From Pelargonium nanum (taxonomy: Eukaryota; Streptophyta; Magnoliopsida; Geraniales; Geraniaceae): DNA of 32,904 bases. The stretch is from positions 1 through 32,904 of the forward strand of contig JAYMTF010000609.1 in the NCBI GenBank assembly GCA_036897485.1, in the 5' to 3' direction. Positions 19,721 through 29,640 of this stretch are shown here, one piece after another. Below the pieces are notes generated by a model that was not told the DNA's origin, made no database searches, and was given only the letters and a program-made list of their open reading frames with translations. Position 1 is the first letter of the stretch, and each line of letters starts with the position of its first letter. The position numbers and the translations under genes are program-made.

Positions 19721-22700
19721 ATGGGAAGCCGAGTTTTGCTGTGCAAATCGTCCAAACTCGCGTTCCTAGTGTCATCAACACTGCCTTCTCTATCTCCGGC
19801 ACAGCTCCGGCTCAAATCCTCCGTCACCACCGCTCCGTCGCAGCCTAATCCCAGGTGCCACCGCATGGCCGCAGAGGCTTCGTCGTCGTCTTCGCTCACC
19901 GATGGTGAGAATAGCAAGCCCCCTGCTACGTCTCCTTCTTCGGCTTCCTCTGCTATTGATTTTCTCACTCTCTGTCACCGTCTCAAGGTATGTGTCTCTG
20001 CTTGTTTGGTTGCTGAGAGTGAATACTGAATAGTGAATGGAATACGAAATCTGGATTTTTCTGTTTGACCTGCAGATTTTTGTTCGTTTGGTTTCAGTGA
20101 ATGAGATTGTGAACCTTAGAAAGAAATGTTTCATCTTCTTCATCTTGAAACTTAATCTGTTTCTATAGTTAAAACAACAACTATCTACTTTTTAATTGAA
20201 ATGACATTTATGTGAATACTTGAATTGCTAAGAAATGGGGAAAACTGGAAAAGTAAAACACATGAATTCATTGCGTAGTTTGGCTAAGTGGATATATAAA
20301 CTGGAGTCTTTTATGCTGTTTTGATTTAGGGATAAATAGTATTGCTGGGCACAGAAGGTTGTGTGTTTTGCTATGATTATCGATTTCAATGTAAAATGTA
20401 TATTTTCTTGGCTGCCCAATGGAGCACATTAGGTTTGGAACTTGAGCGTGTCCAACCATCACAAATGCATCAATACATTAGGAAGACAAAAAGTGACAGT
20501 TTTTCTCAAGACGTTGGGGAAAGATAGCATACCTTTTTTACTAGTGTTCGATATCTATATTTTTTGTTTTCCTTACTTTTCTTACCAATGGTGGAGCTGT
20601 TTGTTTTTCTCTTTTTTGAATGTTATGTGTTCAATTTGAATTTGGGTCAGACAACAAAAAGAGCTGGATGGGTGCTGAGAGATGTTAAACATCCTGAATC
20701 AATAGCTGATCATATGTATCGGATGGGATTAATGGCTCTTATTGCGAAGGATATTCCTGGAGTTGACCGGGACAGGTTGGGTTTTCTCTTCCTTTTCTAT
20801 TTGAGCTCTTATTCTTAATTTCGACATCTTATGGTTAATGTTCTTTTTTTTCACTTATTTTCAGGTGTATAAAGATGGCAATTGTACATGATATTGCTGA
20901 AGGTGATACAAATTGATGTTATATTATTCTGGTTGTTACAATGGAAAATTTATGTTAATGTGAGTCATGTGCAAAGTGAAGTTTGTTTGGATCCATTTCT
21001 CATGAGATTTTAGCAATGAGTAAATTTCTTTACACTTCCATATAGTTTGAAGTTGATTTGTTGAAAGGCCCATAGATATCACAGTCCAACTTTTGGTCTC
21101 TTGAGATCTTACAATCTCTTATCTGGGATCTTATTTTTCCTCAAATTAGAGTTTTGGGATACTTTACTTACATTCTTCATTGCTTGAATAGCTATTGTTG
21201 GGGACATAACCCCTTCAGATGGGGTTCCGAAGTTGGAGAAGAGTCGACTAGAGCAGGAAGCATTGGACCACATGTGCAAGATACTTGGAGGAGGATCAAG
21301 CGGTATTCTACTCAATTTTTCTTATATGTGTTTCACCACCTGAAATTCATATATTATTTCACATTGTTCCGTCCAATTTGTGTTATTCAGCCAAGGAAAT
21401 TAGTGAGTTGTGGATGGAGTATGAGGAGAATTCTTCACCAGAAGCCAAGGTTGTCAAGGATTTTGACAAGGTATGTAGCATGCCTGTGTTCTTTAACAAT
21501 TAACCTTCAATACTCAATTCCCATTCTGCTATACGTGCTGTATCTGCCTCTTGCTAATAATGCTCCCTATTTGATTGTTATCTGAGTCACTGTTATCTTA
21601 AAGATAAGTTACATACAAATTTATGTCAATTACTTTAAATATTTTTCATGTCCATATTGTTGTTGTTGTTGTTGCCGTCGTCATTGCCTTCTTTTTTATT
21701 GTTAACTTTGGAAATGAGACAGGATTGTTAGTAAATTATATGGATATGCTCATAAGGATTGTATCGATTGATGATTTATATTTTCTTTGAAGTGTCATAT
21801 AATCTTTCTTGCATGTATAAATGCTCTTTTCATATGTGGAGTACTTCTTTGGATCAATTTTTTTCTGCATTTTTCCTTGCCACCACCCAAAACCACTTGT
21901 TGATATTTTTTTTCTGTTAAATTGTTATCGAGGGACCTTTAATCACCTACAAGTTATATCTTAGTTTCCTTGCAGTGATTCATAGTACCTGTGATTTGCT
22001 TATTTCATTCATCCATAGATAGACTGTAAACTGTAATCTTTTCTTCTGTGCTTATGTTTCATTTCTTTTCTTTAAAATAGGGCAATGTTATGAGAACAAT
22101 TCAACCTACTCCTTCCTGTCATATTCTCTTTCCACTTTGAAATGAGAAATATTTGCATACAGTGTAACACAGGAAACTAATATGTGACAGTGGGTTGTAG
22201 CTTGTTTCTTAATTGGGCTCTGGTTGCAATGGTATTGTCTACAGGGACATAAGAAACATTACATATTGATGCATGGTTAAATTTATTTGTCATCTCAATG
22301 TTTACTTTCCTCCACCTTCCTTCCTGCTAACTGGTAATGTTGAAATTGTTTAACTTGATGTTGCTATTTTTCCCCCATTTAGGTGGAGATGATACTTCAA
22401 GCTTTAGAGTATGAAAAAGGTGAGCTTCATTATGTTGCTTTCTAAATCATTTCTCCATGAAATGATTAACTGAAATTACCATATTATCATTGACTGAAAT
22501 TATATTTGATGTTATGCAGAGCAAGGGAAGAATTTGGATGAGTTTTTCGAGTCAACTGCTGGTATACATTTTTCACCCTCTAAAGAGTTCTGCATGTATC
22601 TATTTGTGTTTTTCTCCATATAAGCACAGCCATTCAGTGGAATCTGAACCCTAAAAACATATATTTTTAAAAACACGCAAAATATGAATAACTTAGTTCC

Positions 22701-22840
22701 AAAATAGAGGAAGAGGCCTAGATACAGAAACGAGTGAATTGGTTACTAATGGTGGGTAAGTTGTAACAGGGAAGTTCCAGACAGAAGTGGGTAAAGCTTG
22801 GGCCTCCGAGATAGTATCGAGGAGAGGGAAAGAGCAATAG
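19721..22840 (+). CDS. HD-domain metal-dependent phosphohydrolase (HDDC2/YfbR-like), 8 exons
   Basis: Exons: 19721-19987, 20651-20775, 20865-20902, 21192-21302, 21391-21470, 22383-22419, 22520-22561, 22770-22840. Every junction is GT-AG, phases agree, and the product is 256 residues ending RRGKEQ. The N-terminal 75 residues are Ser/Pro-rich and poor in acid ([20 protein letters not shown]), suggesting an organelle transit peptide; an internal Met ([10 protein letters not shown], residue 49) could give a cytosolic form. The catalytic domain starts at [10 protein letters not shown], with [20 protein letters not shown] (metal-binding His110), [17 protein letters not shown] (HD pair at 139-140, Glu143) and the closing [19 protein letters not shown]. 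Bacterial YfbR and yeast and human relatives are 5'-deoxynucleotidases that remove phosphate from deoxynucleoside monophosphates, so a role in nucleotide balance is likely. The GTG-initiated extension upstream of 19721 is not needed. Confidence 0.95.
21656..21678 (+). repeat. (TTG)n microsatellite in intron 5 of the HDDC2-like gene
   Basis: About six TTG units followed by an imperfect CCGTCGTCA continuation. Intronic, probably polymorphic. Confidence 0.8.
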
Positions 22841-23430
22841 TGGCTACCTGAATATGATAGCCGTTGGTGTTGCAGATGGAACATTAATAATTTCATTACC
22901 AGCTATTTCAAAAAAGAAAATTCATTCCCAGCACAGCAGCAGCAAGTACATTAAGGTAGTGTTTGGACTAGGAAGCTCATTCCCATGGCCATTTTTCTTC
23001 CATGACAAAGTATCTGCAACTCATGAAAATTTGAAATTTGAAAATAGCGAATGGAATTGGTATGGCTGAGAAGCAAGTGGGCAATCCGCACTCTGGTAAG
23101 CTCGAAGCTGTAGACAACAATCTCCAAAGATCCTTGAATGATCATAGCCCCTCGTCAAAGACACGCTACTCTCTTGCATTTTAACAACTTTTAAAGTTTT
23201 TCTTTTTATTTACTGTGTACTAAATATTCAAGCAATTTAGCCTTTGCTAAACTTACTATCCTCAAAGCCGAAGTATTCTCAATATCTCCAAAATTTTGAA
23301 GATTTTGGATAATTTATTCATTGTTTTCTTGTGACAGTTTAGCTTTTTTTCTTTCTTTTTTTTTTTTTTTTTACGTAGGAGGGAGGACGTATATATAAAT
23401 ATATATTGAAGCAGGAGGGAGGACATAATC
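22841..23430. other. 3' flank of the HDDC2-like gene
   Basis: Probable 3' UTR followed by AT-rich DNA. A run of about 18 T residues ends near 23372. The phrase AGGAGGGAGGAC recurs at about 23378 and 23413, spaced 35 bp. No gene is recognised. Confidence 0.45.
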
Positions 23431-23683
23431 AATAACCCTAAAATAACTTATTCTTCTTTTAGGCTTAAGGTCAGCCCATTAAGTACCTGATCCACATTAT
23501 GATTCAATTTAACAATCTCCATTTTGATGCATGTTACAACTTGATGATGCAAAATAAACAAATAGTAAGTGCACATCTTAATTATGCTGAACCATTAGGT
23601 CATATTTTATTGAATTTCATTCATAGGAATCATGATGGTCTTGAGTTATTTTGTCAACAAGATTTCTTTCATATAAACAATAA

Positions 23684-23706
23684 TTAAGGAATATCATATT
23701 CCTTAA
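23684..23706. repeat. 23-bp near-perfect palindrome
   Basis: TTAAGGAATAT and ATATTCCTTAA are exact inverted partners around a single C. It lies downstream of the copia pol remnant (minus strand), in what may be the element's non-coding end or LTR. Confidence 0.85.
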
Positions 23707-23881
23707 ATTTTCACAAAACAATAAATGTATATAACATAATATGAAAATTTAACAAATAAACAAAAACATTTCTTTGGTTAAAAATAAAACATAATTTCAA
23801 TTGAATTCATGTAAATTTGCGTCATAAAATTAATACGAGAAATAGAACATTAATGTATACATATACATTACAATTCATGTC

Positions 23882-24890
23882 AATAAGGAATTATCCATAA
23901 AACACATTCTTTCAACATAACCATTAAATACATTGGGTGGTAATCTTTTAGTCAATGGATCTGTTATCATCATTTCTATTCCAGTATGCTTGATCGACGC
24001 ATTTTGTTTTTACTTTTTTCTTTTACTAAATACTTCAAATCCATTTGTTTTGCACATTTAGAGAAATTACCATTTTTAGTGAAAAATACAATTGTAGAGT
24101 TATCACAGTGAATTCTCAACAGGATGACAATATGATGCCAGTGAGACAAAATCCGCAACCATGATGATTGGACAATGGCCTCAGAACATGCCACAAATTC
24201 AACCCCCATATGTTGGAAGTAGAAATGACATATTGTTTCTCAATCCTCTAGGAAACCGCTCCTCCAACTAAAAAAAACATGTACTCAAATGTAGATTTTC
24301 TCGAATCTATACATCATGCATAGTTTGAATCTGAATAGCCAACCAGCTCCAAGAATTGATTGAGAATCGAATAAAAAAAAAAACTCAGCTCCAAGTGATT
24401 TGATCTTTTGTACGTGAGCATATAATCTTTGGTGCCTTGTAGGTACCTGAAAACTTTCTTTTCAGCTTTCCAGTGATCCATTCCTGGATTATTTTGATAC
24501 TGGTCTAACATTACAACTACAAAATTGATGTCTGACCGAGTGCACATTTGAGTATACATTAGACTCTCAACAACTTATGCATATGAAATATTTTCCATTA
24601 CTTTCTATTCCAAATCGTTTTAGGGACATTGCATATTTGCATCTCACTAAATTTATCCTCTTTTTGAATTGAAGCTATTCTAGTACAACACTTATCCATT
24701 AAGAAATCTCTCTAGTACTTTACTAATGTAGCTTTTTTGAGACTATCATTGTGATCTATCCCATAAAATTTATATTCCGGTCACATAGAATTTCTCACCA
24801 ATATATTTCATTTCAAAGTTCTTAAAGAGAAATGTTTTAACATCATGTAATAAGTATTTGTCATTCGTAGCAAGCATATCATGTTAGCAT
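23882..24890 (-). mobile_element. Degenerate Ty1/copia pol remnant (reverse transcriptase to RNase H)
   Basis: On the minus strand, running downward, several copia segments appear in the expected order. ATNDKYLLHDVKTFLFKNFE (late reverse transcriptase) is followed by KVLERFLMDKC. Next come TQMCTRSDINFVVVMLDQYQ and RYLQGTKDYMLTY (connection region). EFVACSEAIVQSSWLR and HCDNSTIVFFTKN then give RNase H, with MITDPLTKRLPPNVF at the polyprotein end. In-frame stops, frameshifts and a 42-bp insertion show it is dead. Homology stops abruptly near 24890. The 3' non-coding part and LTR probably continue below 23880 to about 23430, but the LTR edge could not be placed. Confidence 0.85.
24344..24395 (-). 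mobile_element. Tiny insertion with 10-bp target duplication and poly(A) inside the copia remnant
   Basis: CAGCTCCAAG occurs at 24344-24353 and 24386-24395, enclosing 32 bp that ends in a run of eleven A residues (plus strand). In the copia protein it splits LEL from VGYSDS, exactly where related elements are continuous, so it is an insertion. Its structure mimics a short retroposed RNA end. Confidence 0.6.
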
Positions 24891-24895
24891 ATCGA

Positions 24896-26452
24896 GAATG
24901 CGGGAAAACATGCAGGGCTTGGTTATACCCAAAGGGATCTTGCCACGGCCGTGGGTGCCTGAGCGGTCGTGCTCTGATACTCATGCGTGTGGGCTCTATC
25001 AAACAACTTAGGTTTGCTTAGATTTTATTTCACTCTACCAATCTCTATAATAATTTAAAATAACTTTGTTAAGTATATTTAAAATTTTCTAATCACACCA
25101 AAACTCTTACTTATCCCCAATCAATCAAATTTAATGAGTCACTTCAACTCAACCAAACTAAATGAAGCATCTCTATTATAAATACAAACTTTAGAGCCAA
25201 ATTAACTCTTTGAATTTTCAATACTTTTCACTTCAATGTTACAAGACAACATATTAGTGTAAAACTTAACTCTAATGCCAAAGATAGGTTTTAGTGCTAC
25301 GTGTATCATAACAAGTAAAAAATAGTATTTACTTATGTTTTAACGAGAGTGACAACACTTGTACAGATCTCATAGGTGTTCCAAACAAGACCTAGATATA
25401 AAATTAACATTTAGCCGACATTAAAAACGAGTTCCTAACAATTATCCTTGGAGCTATACGTTACTTTGCATTGTGTGTAAGCCAAGTGTTGAATTAGAAT
25501 AATGTGGGCCACAGATATGTTGTGTACATACATGCTTCTTCGACGGATCCAAAGTCCAAGTACATCACCATACAATCATGTTCATGAATCATGACCCACA
25601 CCTCAACTATCTCTTTTTATTCTTTATTACACGTTGTCGGTGGATTTGCCTCACTACAATAATACATGTTTTCTCAGTGGATTCTTATTACGCCAAAACT
25701 CAATCACCATCTACAATGGTTTTAAGGTGTTGAGTAATTGCTCATACACTAAGTCACAACAAGAACAACAAGCCTCGAAACGGATCGAATGTTTTGAATT
25801 CTCTTTAAGATCTCGGATACGAACTAGTACGCCCGCTGCACGACACAAACAACCGAAACTGAACGGCCCTTCAATAGTCTCCAAAACTAGGTAAGGTATC
25901 ATAAGAAAAGTACAGGCCCAAGACATATATGGCCCACAACACTACTTTCGAGTGTCGGCAACTGACGTAACTCCATACTTTACAGCTGGAATTTATAGCC
26001 ACAAATCAATACCCAAATTTTTAGCCGAATCCAGCGCTAGCCGTACTACCTATTAATAATCACTCACGCCTGTCCCATTACCTCTTAGCTGTCTCCTTCT
26101 GTATATTGAAATTTTTCTTTATATGCTCACATTAAAATGATTTTATCTTTATTAGTTAACTCAAAAATTGAAAGTAATAAATGTCACAATTGCATGTGAA
26201 ATATTACACTCAAAATGTAAAATCATAAATTAAATTCAAGATTGAAACTTTTCCTTTATACAAAAGAAAGAAACCACAAAACTAGTGAGGACTTTGCTTC
26301 CTTTTCACTGTTCCTCGAAGAAAAGAATGTATCATCATTTTCATTTTTCTTTTCTCTCTTTTTTTTCTTTTTTCATCGGATTCCATTTTAAATCCGAAAA
26401 AACAAATAAAGAAAGAAATAGAGAAAAGAAAGAAATTTAATTATTTAATAAT
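24896..26452. other. Intergenic DNA between the copia remnant and GAE
   Basis: No gene is recognised. A short GC-rich patch at about 24905-25005 differs sharply from the AT-rich surroundings. On the minus strand it contains GTATCAGAGC, like a copia primer-binding site. The 400 bp before 26453 are the probable 3' UTR and flank of the GAE gene, with long A- and T-rich tracts. Confidence 0.45.
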
Positions 26453-27751
26453 TTACAGCTTTGCTGATTTGCCGTGATTGTAGCCGTAATAGGAAAGATA
26501 CCATCTGACAAACTTCTTCAACCCGGTTTGCAAATCGGTCGTGGGCTTGTACCCGAGTTCCCTCCGGGCCGAGCTGATGTTCGCATGCGTAAACGGAACG
26601 TCGCCGTTTCCTGGCATGTCTACGAATCTCTTCTTGGCCTTCACTTTCAAGTGATTCTCAAGAATACTCACAAGCGTCGGCACCGTCACCGGCGACGTGT
26701 TGCCCAGGTTGAAGATCCGGTAAGGCGCGGGTCCCCGCTTCTTCCCGCCCGACCCGGTACTCTTGGCGGACGTATCGAGTGAGCCCAAACATCCCTTCAC
26801 GATATCATCGATGTAGGTAAAATCTCGGGCCAAATCAACCTTATTTTTTCCCCGATAAACCGTGATGGGCTTTCCTTGGAGGATATTTCGGGTGAACGAG
26901 AAGTAGGCCATATCGGGTCGTCCCCACGGGCCGTAAACGGTAAAGAACCGCAACCCGGTAATCGACAACCCGTAAATATGATTGTAGGTGTGGGTGATTT
27001 CCTCGCCGGCTTTCTTGGTGGCGGCGTAGAGACTAGCGGGTTGGTCGGTCCGATCCGACTCGGAAAACGGTACCTTCTCGTTTAATCCATAGACGGAGCT
27101 GGAGGAGGCCCAGACCACCGCCGGCTGCGGATTAGCGGATTTGCAGGCCTCGAGGAGCGTGACGAGTCCGGCAATGTTGCTGTGGACATAAGATTGGGGA
27201 TTCTCCATGGCGTATCTCACGCCGGCCTGAGCCGCCAGGTGCATCACGTGCGTGAAGGCCACGACATCGAAGAGCTTCGCGAGTAGGCGCGCGTCGTTGA
27301 GATCACCCTCCACGATGAAGATGCCGTGGCTCTTGAGCATGGCCCGACGCGCCTTCTTCAACGAGGGGTCGTAGTAGTTGTTGAAGTTGTCGAGGCCGAC
27401 GACGCCGTCGCCGCGCTTGGCGAGGGCGAGGGAGACGTGGGTGCCGACGAAGCCGGCGGCGCCGGTGACGAGGACGGACATGCCGCCGTTGCGGTGGATC
27501 TGGGCGGAGGTGCGGACCTGCTTCTCCCACTGGATTCCTCCCCAAGAGACGGAGAGATAACGTGTGCCGGAGTCAACGACGCCCTGGAAGCTGAGGTAGA
27601 GGGCGGTGACGGCGATGAGAATGAGAGCCCATAGAAAGATGGTGCTGGTGGAGGCGAAGCAGCGGTGGACCTGGCGGTTCATGAAATGAGTGCGCTCGAT
27701 CTTGACCTTGCCGGGCGTTGAGGGAAAAAGCTCGTCCTCGAGTGAGGGCAT
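26453..27751 (-). CDS. GAE1: UDP-D-glucuronate 4-epimerase (GAE1/GAE6-like)
   Basis: An intronless frame of 432 residues, the normal length for plant GAEs. It interconverts UDP-glucuronate and UDP-galacturonate, the precursor of pectin, in the Golgi. The N-terminus MPSLEDELFPSTPGK is diagnostic for the GAE1/GAE6 group. A single membrane anchor (TIFLWALILIAVTALYLSF, about 37-55) makes it a type II Golgi protein. The Rossmann motif GAAGFVG (97-103), the catalytic SSSSVYG near 216-222 and Tyr242-xxx-Lys246 (YAATK) are all intact. FFTVYGPWGRPDMAYF and FNLGNTSPVTVP are typical of the family, and the C-terminus is WYLSYYGYNHGKSAKL. The start is set at MPSLEDE; the 28-codon upstream extension is leader sequence. 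The coding region is strikingly GC-rich, especially near the 5' end. The symbol is by resemblance; GAE6 is possible. Confidence 0.96.
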   Translation of the reverse strand: MPSLEDELFPSTPGKVKIERTHFMNRQVHRCFASTSTIFLWALILIAVTALYLSFQGVVDSGTRYLSVSWGGIQWEKQVRTSAQIHRNGGMSVLVTGAAGFVGTHVSLALAKRGDGVVGLDNFNNYYDPSLKKARRAMLKSHGIFIVEGDLNDARLLAKLFDVVAFTHVMHLAAQAGVRYAMENPQSYVHSNIAGLVTLLEACKSANPQPAVVWASSSSVYGLNEKVPFSESDRTDQPASLYAATKKAGEEITHTYNHIYGLSITGLRFFTVYGPWGRPDMAYFSFTRNILQGKPITVYRGKNKVDLARDFTYIDDIVKGCLGSLDTSAKSTGSGGKKRGPAPYRIFNLGNTSPVTVPTLVSILENHLKVKAKKRFVDMPGNGDVPFTHANISSARRELGYKPTTDLQTGLKKFVRWYLSYYGYNHGKSAKL

Positions 27752-27884
27752 TTTTGTGGATCTGTAGATAGAACTGAAATAACTAGATTGTGTGATACAG
27801 TGGACTTGGAGAGATGGAGGAGGAGACAGATGCAAGTTGAAGTATAAACTGCACCTGCTAATGGAGAGAAGGTAAGGAAGGATA

Positions 27885-27939
27885 TTATATAGTGGCTACC
27901 CACAAGGAGAGAAGAGACAGGTATACGCGTGAACGCGTT
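27885..27939 (-). promoter_or_regulatory. GAE promoter: TATA box and paired ACGCGT elements
   Basis: On the minus strand TATATAAT lies at about 27884-27891, some 135 bp upstream of the start codon. Just above it, ACGCGT occurs twice, at 27925-27930 and 27933-27938, the second inside the palindrome AACGCGTT. CGCGT/CGCGTT is the core bound by calmodulin-binding CAMTA factors in rapid stress response promoters. The motifs are seen; CAMTA control is inferred. Confidence 0.55.
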
Positions 27940-28181
27940 AATGGACGGCCAGATTGGAGGAGAGAGACAATAATCTAGATACCAATTTATTTACTTATTT
28001 ATCTCTTTTGACTTTCTGTCAAACTCAATTTCACCATTACTGTATTTTATCTCACATGTCACTCAAAATGGCAATGGTAATAATAACCATAACATACACA
28101 ACAAATAATTAGAAATTGTTTAGATAACTAAAAATATTCCACACATAGTAATAACTGTAGTTTACTATTTGGATCTCATCT

Positions 28182-28419
28182 CGTAGGCATCCGTAATTCA
28201 ATTCGACTTAAAACTGATATGATTCGACTAAATTTGTCCTGCTAAAGAAATACGAACCAGATTGGATCAGACAAATTCACTCTTTTTATAAAATTGATTC
28301 GTATGAAAATAGTAGATTCGTTTTATCCAATCTGATTCGTATTTTTACAGGACAAATTCAATTTGATTTGAAAATTGATCGGATCGATTTTAGGTCGGAT
28401 TGGATTGCAAATGCCTACA
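28182..28419. mobile_element. Inverted-repeat (MITE/fold-back) element, about 240 bp
   Basis: The left arm (28182 to about 28280) and right arm (about 28312-28419) are imperfect inverted copies over nearly their whole length. CGTAGGCAT pairs with ATGCCTACA, AATTTGTCCTG with CAGGACAAATT, and CAGATTGGAT with ATCCAATCTG. Only about 35 bp lie between the arms. Most mismatches are transitions, as expected for old methylated repeats. It has no coding capacity. A transcript would form a long hairpin. Confidence 0.75.
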
Positions 28420-29370
28420 CCGAATTGTCAGCTCTAATTATTATGATGTGTGAATAAATTTATTTTCAAACTCAAATATGGGAATATTTTTAGTTGTACA
28501 AATAAATCATAACCAATTGTTGTTTGTGTTGTTATTATTTTATATAAAATATATGAAAATTTTAACTGAAAATTAACTATGTACTAAATTGATTTAGTAT
28601 GATTCAATCGGACACCAAATTGAATAGAACATTTTTTGCGTGTAAAAATGGACAAATAAATTTTTTGAGCGCTTCAAATTGACCTATATCTCTCCTTTTT
28701 TGTATTTTGTGGACAAATTTACCTATATCTCTATTTCATCTTATATATATAGTATAAACTATACATTCCACAATGCTTATATAAATTACTATTTGCATTT
28801 ATCTTTGTGCGTTACTTTTTATACATACAACCACAACGCTATTTACTTATTTAGAGGATGTGTGATGATTCTTTTAAAAAAACAAATTACTTGCCATAAA
28901 ATATGGCTTCCTTCCTGTTGAAACCGGTTTTGATTTTAATTGACGATACAATATTTTGAAAATAAAAGATAAGATCGCTCAAAATCACTCACCTAGTTTT
29001 TATGATGACAAATAATGAGAGTTAAAGATAGATTGTAATAAGATGGTAACGTGAGCATTGATGCAAACTGAAATTAAATATGATGGCCACTGAGAATGTG
29101 AGTGTTAGCCATTGTTTAAATTTGATAGTTTATTGAAAATAGACCAACACCACGTATTGCGGAAAAGCAACTCTTGTAATAATGTCATCTTTGTTATTTC
29201 GTAACAAAATACAACATTAGAGAAATATTAACTCGATGTTAAATTAGTTTTTTATTTTATTTTAGAGTGGACCAATTTAATGTTTTTACTATTTGATTTT
29301 GATACAAACTACTATTCATCGTTTGATTTCATTCAAATTGTCGTTAAGTTGTCTAAGAAAAATAATAATA
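28420..29370. other. AT-rich intergenic DNA
   Basis: Very AT-rich spacer with no recognised gene, element or regulatory motif. The short open frame near 28679-28921 is low-complexity (Tyr/Ile-rich) and not believable as a protein. Confidence 0.45.
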
Positions 29371-29384
29371 ATTCATATCTTAAG

Positions 29385-29640
29385 TATAATTAGCGCTCGT
29401 ATGTGGTGGGGTTTGAGTATTTTCAATTTTTTTAAGTTTCGGGTTCGAGCCTCTTTACCGACGGTATGAGTCAGACTATATGAGTCTCTTTCGGAAATAA
29501 GGTGTTCACCGAGGCTTGCTAATCTGTTTATCTTGTGAAGGTTAGCGCCCAACTCATTTTTTCTCCGAATTGGCGTGTTTGAGATCTCTAACCATATTGT
29601 GAGCATATCTTCCATTGTCATTTTCTAGAGCGAAAATGTT
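29385..29640 (+). repeat. Possible tRNA-derived repeat
   Basis: GGTTCGAGCC at 29442-29451 matches a Pol III B box, with a loosely A-box-like TAGCGCTCGTATGTGG about 50 bp upstream. The following 180 bp are less AT-rich than the flanks (GAGTCTCTTTCGG, GAGGCTTGC). No tail or target duplication was recognised. Other interpretations, such as unidentified transposon debris, are equally open. Confidence 0.3.

Noticed and set aside
26474-27634. Several open frames opposite or overlapping GAE, up to 109 codons
   Set aside because: They are shadows caused by the high GC content of the GAE coding region; none has family features.
27752-27835. 28-residue upstream extension of GAE
   Set aside because: Family members start at MPSLEDE, and the extra codons lie in the predicted leader downstream of the TATA box.
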